Shown: in pieces, positions 8,738-17,385 of the stretch
Layout of the letters: every line of letters starts with the position of its first letter
Numbering within the stretch: the stretch's first letter is position 1
DNA from: UBA2387 sp019454665
GTDB lineage: Bacteria > Armatimonadota > Fimbriimonadia > Fimbriimonadales > Fimbriimonadaceae
DNA length: 64,000 nucleotides
Reading direction: 5' to 3'
NCBI GenBank assembly: GCA_045862995.1
Contig: BTVX01000015.1
Coordinates: 26,297 to 90,296, forward strand
Made by a program: the position numbers and the translations under genes
The notes under the pieces: generated by a model
Database searches by the model: none
Told to the model about the DNA's origin: nothing
The model's input: only the letters and a program-made list of their open reading frames with translations

Positions 8738-10078
8738 TCAGCGGCAGTACAGGTCAAAGTACATGTCCGCCTGTTGGTCCGTCATCAACGCTACGGTATC
8801 GCATACCAGCCTCATGGTCTGTCTCTCCGCGAGGGGTGAACCCGAGCTCCTGATCACGTGGTCCAGCGGCGCGAAAAGGTAAGAGAACCGCTCCCCGCCA
8901 CGGAGTTTGTCCGGGAGGGCCGTGTCGGCGATGAAGTCGAACAGTCCCCTAAGGCGTCTCCTGGCCCTCGCGTGCATGACGCCCAACTCGCGGTGCCGGT
9001 TGATGACCTCAATCCGGGTGAGTCCCTTCAGGATCGTGATCAGCGATCCGGCCCATTGGCTTCTCTGCGCACACCTCCAGCATGCACGACCTGCCACCTC
9101 TCCTCTCGCAAACTCCGTGAGCTGGAAGGGGCGTTCAGGAAAGGGCACGTTCGGGAAGACGAGCGCATCAAGAATCCGATTGACCCACATGCACAGTTGC
9201 AGCTCCGAGTTGGTCGAGCCATCGTGTTTCGATGGAACTTGCTCTCTAAAGTATGCCTTCCAGATTCCACGCCACACGCCTCCGTTCGGATCCTCACCAA
9301 GTTTCTCCACGTAGCTGGAGAAGCGCCCCCAGTCATCCAGCTCGTTAAGGTTGATCATGCCCATCCGGTGAAAGTCGGACACGTCCTGCGTCGTGTAAAC
9401 GACGTCGTCGGAGTAGTCCATGATTTCGCACTCAGCCGTTCGCACGGGTTCGCCCAGCGGGAGTCCTTCGCTGATCCAATTCCATGCGCTGGCGTCCAGT
9501 TCGTCCTCATAGGCGCTGTACTTGCCCGAGTGCCCCTGAAACGGATACTTGAGCACGGACGCGAGCGCGGCCCGGGTGACGTTTAGCCCCAAGGGCTGAG
9601 CCACATCGGCGATTGGAAGAGCCAGGACGCCTAGAATCCGAAACGACTGAGCGTTTCCTTCGTACCCCAACTCACCCATGATATCGCAGAGGACCTCCTC
9701 CCCCACATGACCGTATGGTGGGTGCCCAAAGTCGTGCGCCAAGCCCGCAAACTCGGCGACATTGCGGTCAAGCGAGTGAGACGCCGCAACGTCCTCGTTC
9801 TCCCTTAGCTCCAGCGTGGCGAGTCGGCGCGCAAACTGGCCGACCTCCAAACTGTGGGTGAGCCGGTTGTGCGCGCGAGTCTCGGGGCTGGGCGAGACGA
9901 TCTGAGCGACGCCGCCGAGTCGTGCCAAGAAGGGCGAATAGATGAGCTTGTCACGGTCCTTCTCAAACACCGTGCGTCCCACACGCTCATCCTCGCTTGG
10001 CGGACCGTAGCGCCGCTCACGTCGTAGCAAGTCGCTGAAGGTTGGTTTGCAGTGCAGCGTCTGGATCGTTCTCGACAC
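8738..10078 (-). CDS. dgt: dGTP triphosphohydrolase (HD domain)
   Basis: 446 residues from a GTG at 10078. The HD-domain metal site is visible as RLTHSLEVGQ near residue 72 and GLAHDFGHPPYGH near 111-123, the signature of dGTPases that hydrolyse dGTP to deoxyguanosine and triphosphate. The N-terminal RAHNRLTHS segment is typical. Length fits the family. An 82-residue gene lies 14 bp upstream on the same strand and is probably cotranscribed. Confidence 0.9.
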   Translation of the reverse strand: MSRTIQTLHCKPTFSDLLRRERRYGPPSEDERVGRTVFEKDRDKLIYSPFLARLGGVAQIVSPSPETRAHNRLTHSLEVGQFARRLATLELRENEDVAASHSLDRNVAEFAGLAHDFGHPPYGHVGEEVLCDIMGELGYEGNAQSFRILGVLALPIADVAQPLGLNVTRAALASVLKYPFQGHSGKYSAYEDELDASAWNWISEGLPLGEPVRTAECEIMDYSDDVVYTTQDVSDFHRMGMINLNELDDWGRFSSYVEKLGEDPNGGVWRGIWKAYFREQVPSKHDGSTNSELQLCMWVNRILDALVFPNVPFPERPFQLTEFARGEVAGRACWRCAQRSQWAGSLITILKGLTRIEVINRHRELGVMHARARRRLRGLFDFIADTALPDKLRGGERFSYLFAPLDHVIRSSGSPLAERQTMRLVCDTVALMTDQQADMYFDLYCR

Positions 10079-10092
10079 GGCCTCCCCGCTCT

Positions 10093-10341
10093 CTACGAAA
10101 GGCGGCGCGAGTCCTCAAGCCGCCGGATCTCGCCCTCGCCCGAGATACTCACTTGATGATCGTACAGCAGCCAGAGGAGGGCCGTCCGCCACTGAGAATC
10201 GGTTGGCTTGATAGCCAGCTTTCGGTACGTCGCCGCTTTGGCTTCTTCCAGTGCCATCGGCTCATGGAGGATGCCAAGCAGTTCATCGCAAATCGGTTGC
10301 GTGTCCCTCAGGGACAGTCCTTTGTCGAGTGTCGTGGCCAT
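10093..10341 (-). CDS. Small hypothetical protein upstream of dgt
   Basis: 82 residues starting with ATG at 10341 and ending 14 bp before dgt. It is acidic, helical-looking and without membrane segments or Cys pairs. I do not recognise a family. The tight spacing to dgt and the lack of any better frame in this stretch support it as a real gene, possibly a modulator of the dGTPase; that role is a guess from position. Confidence 0.5.
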   Translation of the reverse strand: MATTLDKGLSLRDTQPICDELLGILHEPMALEEAKAATYRKLAIKPTDSQWRTALLWLLYDHQVSISGEGEIRRLEDSRRLS

Positions 10342-10524
10342 CCTGACGTTCTTACCTCACATCCGCTACCGGAGTCATACCCTACCGAAGGGACGGGCGA
10401 GCACCCTCACTTAGGAGCGGGATTGATCGGCCCTGGGGAAGACTAGGGCTCGCGTCCTCCCGTGCCGAAAGACTCCAGCGCTACTATCCCTGCAAATCTG
10501 GGATGTTGTGCCAGAATTGCTGGG

Positions 10525-11688
10525 ATGATCGAGCGCAAACTCGTCTCACGAGTGCGGGGCAGTCTGGACCGATTCCCTGCCGTTGCCCTGCTTGGTCCGC
10601 GCCAAGTAGGCAAAACCACGCTGGCCAGGACGTCCCTCGACCTGCCCCACGTCTATCTCGACCTGGAAAGCCCCTCGGATCTGGCCAAACTCGAAGATGC
10701 CGAGGGCTACTTGCGGATGCATGCGGGGAAGTTGGTCGTGTTGGACGAGGTCCAGCGCAAGCCGGGGATCTTTCAGGTCTTGCGCGGCCTGATCGACCAG
10801 CGCATCTTGAGTGGCGCCGGGGCGGGCCAATACTTGCTACTGGGTTCGGCAGCGATCGACCTCCTCAAGCAGTCGAGCGAAACGCTGGCTGGCCGCATCG
10901 CCTACCTTGAACTGGGCGGTCTGCGGGCCGACGAGGTCAAGCCAAGCGCCCTGACCGACCTCTGGAACCGAGGAGGATTCCCGCCCAGCCTGCTCGCTCG
11001 AAGCGATGCCGAGAGCGCGGATTGGAGGGAGAACTTCATCCGGTCGTACCTGGAACGAGACATCCCCGCGCTCGGACCCCGTGTCCCGTCCGAGACGTTG
11101 CGCCGTTTTTGGACCATGCTCGCCCATCGCCAGGGCTCGCCCCTCAACGCGGCAGAACTCGCCCGCAGTTTGAGCGTCGACGCCACGACGGTCGCGCGTT
11201 ATCTGGACCTACTGGTTGATCTGTTGCTCGTGAGGCGACTGATGCCCGTGCACTCCAACGCTGGCAAGCGCCTGGTGAAGTCCCACAAGACATACGTGCG
11301 CGACAGCGGTTTGGCCCACACGCTCCTTCGGCTGGACACGACCGATGCCGTGCTGGGCCACCCGGTCGCGGGCTTAAGTTGGGAAGGATTCGTGATCGAA
11401 AACCTGCTCGCCGCATCGCCTCCAAGGACGGATTCCGGCTTCTACCGAACCGCGACAGGGGCCGAGGCCGACTTGGTGCTCGACATGCCGAACGGTCGCC
11501 GTTGGGCCGTCGAGATCAAATTGGGAACCGACCCCACCGTCGGCCGAGGCTTCTGGAATGCGATCGAGGACTTGAGGCCCGACCGAGCGTTCGTCGTGTA
11601 CGGTGGATCCGAGCGCTATCCCAAAGGCAAGGGCGTTGAGGCGGTCGGACTGCCCGAATTGATGTCTGAACTCTCCCATCAGGCGTAA
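10525..11688 (+). CDS. AAA ATPase with DUF4143 domain (copy 1)
   Basis: 387 residues from ATG 10525. N-terminal P-loop GPRQVGKTT (about 23-31) and Walker B-like VVLDEV, then a winged-helix segment and a C-terminal DUF4143 region with YVRDSGL, SWEGFVIENLL and a PD-(D/E)xK-like strand (EADLVLD...WAVEIK). This family of ATPases is widespread in bacteria, often in many copies, without an agreed function. A close paralogue lies at 49822. Residues 1-22 of a longer reading from 10462 are unlikely to be translated. Confidence 0.88.
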   Translation: MIERKLVSRVRGSLDRFPAVALLGPRQVGKTTLARTSLDLPHVYLDLESPSDLAKLEDAEGYLRMHAGKLVVLDEVQRKPGIFQVLRGLIDQRILSGAGAGQYLLLGSAAIDLLKQSSETLAGRIAYLELGGLRADEVKPSALTDLWNRGGFPPSLLARSDAESADWRENFIRSYLERDIPALGPRVPSETLRRFWTMLAHRQGSPLNAAELARSLSVDATTVARYLDLLVDLLLVRRLMPVHSNAGKRLVKSHKTYVRDSGLAHTLLRLDTTDAVLGHPVAGLSWEGFVIENLLAASPPRTDSGFYRTATGAEADLVLDMPNGRRWAVEIKLGTDPTVGRGFWNAIEDLRPDRAFVVYGGSERYPKGKGVEAVGLPELMSELSHQA

Positions 11689-11724
11689 CGTCGGCCAGCA
11701 ACGATGTGTGAAATCTCGCGCGGG

Positions 11725-11730
11725 TATAAT
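11725..11730 (+). promoter_or_regulatory. Candidate -10 box upstream of atpD
   Basis: A perfect TATAAT at 11725-11730, preceded by GGG, lies 84 bp before the atpD start. No good -35 hexamer is seen at the expected spacing, so it may act as an extended -10 or need an activator. It leaves a 5' leader of about 75 nt. Confidence 0.5.
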
Positions 11731-11813
11731 CTGCGCGGCCCGGCGATCCCTATCGCGCCCGCCTTTGGGCGCGGCAGTTCAAACACGTCGCCGGCGGAGG
11801 AATCAGCAACAAC

Positions 11814-13292
11814 ATGCCAGGAGTTGGCACGGTCATTCAAGTCATGGGTCCGGTCGTGGACTGCCGCTTTGCGGACGGATTGCCCAGTATCTACAACGCG
11901 GTCGAGATCAAGGACGAGACGCGGGGCGTGAACCTCGTGTGCGAAGTCGCGCAACATTTGGGCGACGACATCGTCCGAACGGTCGCCTTGGCGAGCACCG
12001 ACGGTTTGGTCCGCGGCATGGCCGCCAACGACACGGGCGGCCCCATCGCGGTGCCCGTGGGCGAAGCCACCCTGGGACGCGTCTTCAACCTCCTTGGCCA
12101 GCCGATCGACGTGATCGAGAGCGGCGAGCACGCCGACACGCCCGAAGTCCGGGCGCAAAAGGCCGCCGCCATCGCCGAGGCGCCCCGCCTTCCGATTCAC
12201 CGCCAACCGCCGAGTTTCGAACAGCAGTCCACCAAAGTCGAACTGCTTCAAACCGGCCTCAAGGTCGTCGACCTGCTGATCCCGTTCAACAAGGGCGGCA
12301 AGATCGGCCTGTTCGGTGGTGCGGGACTGGGCAAGACCGTTCTCATCCAGGAGCTGATCCGCAACATCGCGGTAGAAGCCTCGGGCGTTTCGATGTTCGC
12401 CGGCGTCGGCGAGCGCACCCGCGAAGGCAACGACCTGTGGCTCGAAATGAAGGAAGCCACGTTCACCGATAAGGACGGTTCCACCAAGCGCGTTATTGAC
12501 AAGACCGCCATGGTCTTCGGTCAGATGAACGAGCCGCCCGGCGCCCGTCTTCGCGTGGCGCTCACGGCCTTGACCATGGCCGAGTACTTCCGCGACGAGA
12601 TCGGTTCGGACGTTCTCATCTTCGTGGACAACATCTTCCGCTTCGTCCAAGCGGGCTCCGAAGTCTCCGCGCTTCTCGGCCGTATGCCCAGCGCCGTCGG
12701 CTACCAGCCCACGCTGGCCACGGAAATGGGTCTCCTTCAGGAGCGCATCACCTCGACCACCAAGGGTTCGGTCACATCGGTCCAGGCGGTTTACGTCCCT
12801 GCCGACGACCCCTCCGACCCCGCGCCGGCCACGACGTTCTCGCACTTGGACGCCTACGTCTATCTGGAGCGTTCGATCGCTTCGAAGGGCCTGTATCCCG
12901 CCGTGGACCCGCTGGCCTCGACTTCGAAGAACCTCGACCCGCAGATCGTCGGCCAAGAGCACTACGACATCGCCCGCCGCGTGCAGCAGACGTTGCAGCG
13001 GTACCGCGAACTGCAGGACATCATCGCCATCCTCGGCATTGACGAACTCTCCGACGACGACAAGATGCTGGTCGCCCGCGCCCGAAAGATCGAGCGCTTC
13101 CTCAGCCAGCCGAACTTCGTCGCCGAGCAGTTCACGGGTAACCCGGGCCGCTACGTCACGATCGACGAGACGGTCGCTTCGTTCAAGGAAATCGTCAACG
13201 GCAACTGCGACGACATGCCCGAACAGGCGTTCCTGTACTGCGGTTCGCTCGACGACGCTCGGGAGAAGGCCCGCAAGCTCGCGGCGGTCTAA
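11814..13292 (+). CDS. atpD: F-type ATP synthase subunit beta
   Basis: 492 residues, full length for the family. The N-terminal beta barrel (GTVIQVMGPVVDCRF) and catalytic P-loop GGAGLGKT at residues 168-175 are clear, with GERTREGNDLW following. This is the catalytic subunit of F1. A GGAGG ribosome-binding site precedes the ATG. atpC follows after 3 bp, but no other F1Fo subunit is nearby: the upstream neighbour is an unrelated AAA ATPase on the same strand. The remaining atp genes must be elsewhere. Confidence 0.97.
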   Translation: MPGVGTVIQVMGPVVDCRFADGLPSIYNAVEIKDETRGVNLVCEVAQHLGDDIVRTVALASTDGLVRGMAANDTGGPIAVPVGEATLGRVFNLLGQPIDVIESGEHADTPEVRAQKAAAIAEAPRLPIHRQPPSFEQQSTKVELLQTGLKVVDLLIPFNKGGKIGLFGGAGLGKTVLIQELIRNIAVEASGVSMFAGVGERTREGNDLWLEMKEATFTDKDGSTKRVIDKTAMVFGQMNEPPGARLRVALTALTMAEYFRDEIGSDVLIFVDNIFRFVQAGSEVSALLGRMPSAVGYQPTLATEMGLLQERITSTTKGSVTSVQAVYVPADDPSDPAPATTFSHLDAYVYLERSIASKGLYPAVDPLASTSKNLDPQIVGQEHYDIARRVQQTLQRYRELQDIIAILGIDELSDDDKMLVARARKIERFLSQPNFVAEQFTGNPGRYVTIDETVASFKEIVNGNCDDMPEQAFLYCGSLDDAREKARKLAAV

Positions 13293-13295
13293 AGC

Positions 13296-13703
13296 ATGGC
13301 GACGTTCACGCTCTCGGTGGTGGCTCCGGATCGCGCGGTCGTCGAGACCGAAGCCACTTCGGTCATCGCCCCGGGCGTTGACGGCTACTTCGGCGTGATG
13401 GCCAGCCACGTGCCGATCGTCTCGGTGTTGCGCGCCGGGCTCTTGGAATACCAAGACGCCAACCTGCAGCGCAACTTCGTGGCGATCGGCGGCGGCTTCG
13501 CCGAGTTCTCGGGCAACAAGATGACCATCTTGGCCGACTCGGCCGACCTCGCCGAAGAAGTGGATGTGGCGCGCGAAACCGCAGCCCTCGAACGGGCGCG
13601 CAAGGCGCTTCGGGGCGAGGATTCGACGATGACCGCCGAGCAAGCCACGGCCGAACTCGATCGCGCCATGAACCGCCTCAAAGCGGCGAAAGCGAAGAAC
13701 TAA
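13296..13703 (+). CDS. atpC: F-type ATP synthase subunit epsilon
   Basis: 135 residues. The N-terminal beta-sandwich (FTLSVVAPDRAVVETEA, GYFGVMASHVP) and the C-terminal helical hairpin rich in Ala, Arg and Glu are standard for epsilon, the central-stalk regulator that couples rotation and can inhibit ATP hydrolysis. It starts 3 bp after atpD and is surely cotranscribed. The stop is 16 bp from the convergent candidate selenoprotein gene. Confidence 0.95.
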   Translation: MATFTLSVVAPDRAVVETEATSVIAPGVDGYFGVMASHVPIVSVLRAGLLEYQDANLQRNFVAIGGGFAEFSGNKMTILADSADLAEEVDVARETAALERARKALRGEDSTMTAEQATAELDRAMNRLKAAKAKN

Positions 13704-13719
13704 GCGCGGCCCAAAACGG

Positions 13720-14925
13720 TCACGGCGTGCGGCACCACGGGAGCCCGTAACCGTACTTCCAACTCTGCGGCAACATGCGGTCCGAGGCCGTCTTGAGCGG
13801 GTTCAAGCTCGCCGAAGCCGCCACCCTGGCCGTCAGGTCGCCGACGTGCAGGTTCTCCATGCGCCGGCCCACGGTGTGCGTACCCAGCATCGCCAAGTCG
13901 AACCGTGTGAACCGCCTACCAGCCAAATCAAACGTGGCATAGGCCATCATCCGGCCCTCGTAAGAATCCTTGCACCACTCCGAATCGGCACGCATGGTGT
14001 ACGTGCCCTCGATCTCGAGGTCCATCAGGTCGCCGCGCCGGGCAACCACCCGCGAAACCGTCTTGCCGCCCACGATGTGCTCCTCCCACCACGCGCTCTG
14101 GCCCGCCTGATGGTGGCTGAGCAACACCAGTCGCGTCCGCGCGGGGCCCGTGACCTCGGTCGCTCGCCCGTCGGCGGGAATAAACGCGCGCCATTCGCTC
14201 GGTTTGAACCACAACCGGTCCAAATGGAAGTACATCGGGTGCCGCTGGTCGAACGAGGTCATGCCTTTGAACGGTAGCCCCCGGCTCGAAATGCGGAGGT
14301 CCAGTGTGCCCTCGGGCTTGGAGAACTGCTCCTCTTCGAACCGCATGCGGTCCTTGTCGCCCAAGGGTTGGGCCAGCCGTCGCTCGGCCGGGTTCAGCCT
14401 GGAATAGGCTGCTTTGGCTTCGCGCATGCCTTGCAGGATGCCGTCGGCGTCGGGGTCGGGCCAACCCTTGTTGAGGTAGCCCAACGATGCCCCGGCGGAC
14501 GACATCGCGTACAGACCCTGCTGCGGCAACCCTCGGGTCCCTTTCGAGAGGATGCGCCATTCGCCCGTCTCGCGTTGGCCGCGGTCGCGGTAGCGGACGT
14601 CGTCGCCGGCGTAGACGATGAAGTTCTCTCGCGCGTAGGCGAGAAGATCGGGGCGAGTCCAGACAAACTGCCTGGTCTTGACGCCGTTCTGTCAGCAGTG
14701 GCCGCGCGGATCGCCGAAGTACATCCAGAGCAGGATGGGCTTGTCGGCTTCTCGCGCGGCGTTGATCGCCTCGTGGATGCTGCTCTTCCAATCCAGGCTC
14801 ATGAACCCGAGATCCGAGGGGCTCGGCTGAGCGTAGGCCTGCACCTGGGCGAACGTCGAAGCGTTCAACTGGGTGGGCGGCGATACGGTCTGGCTCGCCA
14901 AGGCAAGGAGCAACGCGGTCAGCAT
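13720..14925 (-). CDS. Candidate selenoprotein: thioredoxin-like exported protein with in-frame TGA
   Basis: From ATG 14925 (or GTG 14934, a few bases after tyrS) the frame is open for 77 codons, meets TGA at 14694-14692, then stays open for 323 more codons to a second TGA at 13722-13720. Read through, it is 401 residues: an N-terminal hydrophobic signal-like stretch, a thioredoxin-like start (KPILLWMYFGD), then GHC followed by the TGA as residue 78, where a redox Cys-Cys/Sec motif would be, and a long C-terminal domain of unknown family. A SECIS-like hairpin follows the TGA. The alternatives are a nonsense mutation or two separate genes, the second lacking a good start. Confidence 0.65.
14659..14675 (-). 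promoter_or_regulatory. SECIS-like hairpin downstream of the in-frame TGA
   Basis: On the coding strand, CCAGGC (14675-14670) pairs with GTCTGG (14664-14659) through six base pairs including one G-U, closing the five-base loop AGTTT. The stem can extend by two pairs past an A-A mismatch. The loop begins 22 nt after the TGA and has G as its second base. This agrees with the published bacterial SECIS pattern: apical loop 16-37 nt from UGA and a G among its first two bases. It would recruit SelB for selenocysteine insertion. Confidence 0.6.
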
Positions 14926-14936
14926 CGGATGCACGT

Positions 14937-16145
14937 TTAGACGAGCTTCTTGAACTGGTGTTTCCCGACTCGCAGCACTTTTCCGCTCAAATCGCCGAGC
15001 GCGAAGTGTGCGGTCATGTCGTTGACCTTCTCGCCGTCCAAGCTCACCGCGCCCGCTTCGATGAGTCTGCGCGCCTTGCTGTTGGATTCGGCCATGCCGA
15101 GCGCGGCGATCAATGCGGCCAGGGGCACCCCTCGGTCGCCGTTCAACTCGGCGGGAATCTCGGCCTCTTCGGCTTCGACGGGCTGACGCTTCTTGCTGAA
15201 CGTCTCCAAGAAGTAGCGGTCGGCGGCTTCGGCGGCCTCGGCGTCGTGGTACAGCGTCACAATCTCCCGCGCCAGCCGCCGCTTGGCGTCGCGCGGGTTC
15301 ATCGAACCGTCGGCGCACGCCTTCGTCATCGCGCCGATCTCGGCGAGCGGCACATCCGTGCACAGCACGAACCAGTTCTCCAGGATCGCGTCCGGGATGG
15401 ACATCGTCTTGCCGTACATGTCGTTCGGCGTATCCACCACCGAAACGTAGTTGCCCAGCGACTGGGACATCTTCTCGACCCCGTCGGTCCCCACGAGCAA
15501 CGGCATAAGCAGCACGACCTGCGGCTCCTGGCCGTACTGGTTCATCAGCGTGCGCCCGACCAGGTTGTTGAACTTCTGGTCGTTGCCGCCCAGCTCGACG
15601 TCGGCGTTGATCTGCACCGAATCGTAGCCCTGACACAGGGGATAGAGGATTTCGTGCAACGCGATCGGGCGGTTGTCGGTCCACCGCTTGGTGAAGTCGT
15701 CCCGCTCCATAATGCGGGCCACCGTGGTGCGCGAGGCGAGCCGGATCACGTCCTCGAACGTCATCGCGCCGAGCCAGTCCCGGTTGAAGAAGATCTCGGT
15801 CTTGTCCGGGTCGAGGATCTTGTAGACCTGCTTGGTGACCGCATCAACGTTGGCCTGGACCTCTTCGCGGCTGAGTTGCTTGCGCGTTTTGCTCTTACCG
15901 CTCGGGTCGCCGATCTGGGCGGTGAAGTCGCCGATGATCAGGCAGGCCGTATGGCCGAGCCGCTGGAAGTCGCGAAGCTTGCGCAAGACGACCGCCCAGC
16001 CGAGCGTGACGTCCTTGGCCGTAGGGTCCACGCCGAGCTTGACGCGCAAAGGACGGCCGAGTTTGAGCTTGGCCGCCAGGTCTTCTTCGCTGATGATCTC
16101 GGTCGCGCCGCGACGCAAGATGTCGAGCTGTTGCTCGAGGGTCAT
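14937..16145 (-). CDS. tyrS: Tyrosyl-tRNA synthetase
   Basis: 402 residues from ATG 16145; longer readings run into the Uma2 gene region. Class I catalytic domain with VDPTAKD, IIGDFTAQIGDPSGKSKTR and the KMSKS loop as KMSQS; an S4 RNA-binding domain ends the protein (ARRLIEAGAVSLDGEKVND). It charges tRNA-Tyr. An oddity: the HIGH motif, normally HLGH in this family, reads TLGW. The order of domains and length match TyrZ-type enzymes. The candidate selenoprotein gene begins just after its stop, on the same strand. Confidence 0.95.
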   Translation of the reverse strand: MTLEQQLDILRRGATEIISEEDLAAKLKLGRPLRVKLGVDPTAKDVTLGWAVVLRKLRDFQRLGHTACLIIGDFTAQIGDPSGKSKTRKQLSREEVQANVDAVTKQVYKILDPDKTEIFFNRDWLGAMTFEDVIRLASRTTVARIMERDDFTKRWTDNRPIALHEILYPLCQGYDSVQINADVELGGNDQKFNNLVGRTLMNQYGQEPQVVLLMPLLVGTDGVEKMSQSLGNYVSVVDTPNDMYGKTMSIPDAILENWFVLCTDVPLAEIGAMTKACADGSMNPRDAKRRLAREIVTLYHDAEAAEAADRYFLETFSKKRQPVEAEEAEIPAELNGDRGVPLAALIAALGMAESNSKARRLIEAGAVSLDGEKVNDMTAHFALGDLSGKVLRVGKHQFKKLV

Positions 16146-16180
16146 GGGTGGGCCGAGTGTACCGCGAGGAGGTACGTCCC

Positions 16181-16693
16181 TCAGGCGGTGAGAACGCAGC
16201 CGCACTCGAGACGGATCTCGACAGGCCCGACGTGCTTGACCGACCCACCGCGCCGAAAGTGGTGGACGATGCCCGTCTCCGGGTCGGCGACGACCACGTC
16301 GAGCACGCCGTTGCTCAAGTAGAGCGGTGCGCCGACGTCGAGGTCCTTGGCCTCGAAGCCGGGCGAGAGCACCTCGACGACCGCCTTGGGCACCAAACGC
16401 AACGCGTGACGCTCGGGAGCCGGCCGCTCGCAAAGGATCATCAGATCGGGCCGCTTGAGCGAGCCGTCGGGCAGCAACACGTAGGTGTCGGCCAACGTGT
16501 AGCACCCGCAGCCCGAGGTACCGGGTGCCTGGCCGATGCTCCGGTCAATGTCCCGGACCTTCATCTGGTGCACGGGCGAGGGCAAGAACTCCCATGTGGG
16601 GGTGCCCTGACCCAGTTCCAGCTTGACCCCGACGTCTTCGGCGGCGACCAGCCGCTCGAAGAGGTCTTGGATGCCGGTCTGTTCTGTGATCAC
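16181..16693 (-). CDS. Uma2 family (DUF820) putative nuclease
   Basis: 170 residues. The core RPDLMILCERP ... PKAVVEVLSPG ... KDLDVGAPLYLSNGV is characteristic of the Uma2/DUF820 family, which adopts a PD-(D/E)xK restriction-nuclease fold and is hugely expanded in cyanobacteria and some other phyla. Asp of RPDL, Glu of VVEV and the downstream Lys region are the likely metal site. The biological role is unknown. It lies 35 bp upstream of tyrS on the same strand. Confidence 0.85.
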   Translation of the reverse strand: MITEQTGIQDLFERLVAAEDVGVKLELGQGTPTWEFLPSPVHQMKVRDIDRSIGQAPGTSGCGCYTLADTYVLLPDGSLKRPDLMILCERPAPERHALRLVPKAVVEVLSPGFEAKDLDVGAPLYLSNGVLDVVVADPETGIVHHFRRGGSVKHVGPVEIRLECGCVLTA

Positions 16694-16739
16694 GACTTCA
16701 TTCTAGCCGCAGTCGCCGCCAAGCCCCAGTTTCAACGGG

Positions 16740-17285
16740 TCACCCTTCCAGAGGTATCCCGTTCGCGTCGTTCATCGAGCCGGTCAGGATTCGAACCAGG
16801 TCCACCAGAGCCCAGATGCCCGTGATGATGCCGCCATAGCCACACGTCAGGACCGTGATCAGGGCCATCGCGACGCCCGTGTTCGTATCCCCAAGGTAGA
16901 ACCGATGGACCCCGAAGGCCCCGGCAAAGAACGCCAAAGCCGCAGCCACCCACCGATTTCGCCGTCCCAGCGAAGAAGCCAGCGGGTTCGAGCTGGGCAC
17001 CTGAACGTAGTTGTGAACTTGGACGATCGGCGTTCCGGGCGGCACGTTCGGGGGCAGCGCCGTCACCGTGGGCGGAGCGATCGGAGGCGGAATCGCGGCG
17101 AGCAGGTCGGCCAACTCGGGGAGGTTTTGGGCTTGTACCTGGGTCTGGGTGTAGGCGTCCACGAGGATCGTCGTCCGCAGAATGCGCCCTTGCGAGCACC
17201 ACTGCCTCAGGGTCGCGGTGTCGGCAGGGCCGTAATGCTGGCCATCGGGACCGTAGACGTAATACACCTGTATTTCAGGATACAC
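16740..17285 (-). CDS. GYF_2-like plus TM2 domain membrane protein
   Basis: 181 residues. The N-terminus (YYVYGPDGQHYGPADTATLRQW) matches GYF_2 domains, thought to bind proline-rich peptides. A Pro-rich linker follows, then two membrane segments with FFAGAFGVHRFYLGD and GYGGIITGIWALVDLVRI, the TM2 domain signature. The combination is common in bacteria but of undefined function. A short tandem repeat lies just upstream of the start. Confidence 0.85.
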   Translation of the reverse strand: MYPEIQVYYVYGPDGQHYGPADTATLRQWCSQGRILRTTILVDAYTQTQVQAQNLPELADLLAAIPPPIAPPTVTALPPNVPPGTPIVQVHNYVQVPSSNPLASSLGRRNRWVAAALAFFAGAFGVHRFYLGDTNTGVAMALITVLTCGYGGIITGIWALVDLVRILTGSMNDANGIPLEG

Positions 17286-17337
17286 CGGAGCCGACCGAAC
17301 TCAACTCTCCGCCGGCGGAGGGGAATCTGCATCACCA

Positions 17338-17370
17338 CCGAACCAAACCGAACCAAACCGAACCAAGCCG
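17338..17370. repeat. Short tandem repeat, three 10-bp units
   Basis: After CCG at 17338-17340, the 10-base unit AACCAAACCG occurs twice perfectly and once with one change (AACCAAGCCG), covering 17341-17370. It lies in the 100-bp gap between the sdhA stop and the GYF-TM2 start. It could vary in copy number between strains. Confidence 0.75.
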
Positions 17371-17385
17371 AACGAGAAGCCCCGC

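Noticed and set aside
16787..16797. tRNA-like T-loop GGATTCGAACC
   Set aside because: It lies inside the coding sequence of the GYF-TM2 gene with no cloverleaf partner arms.
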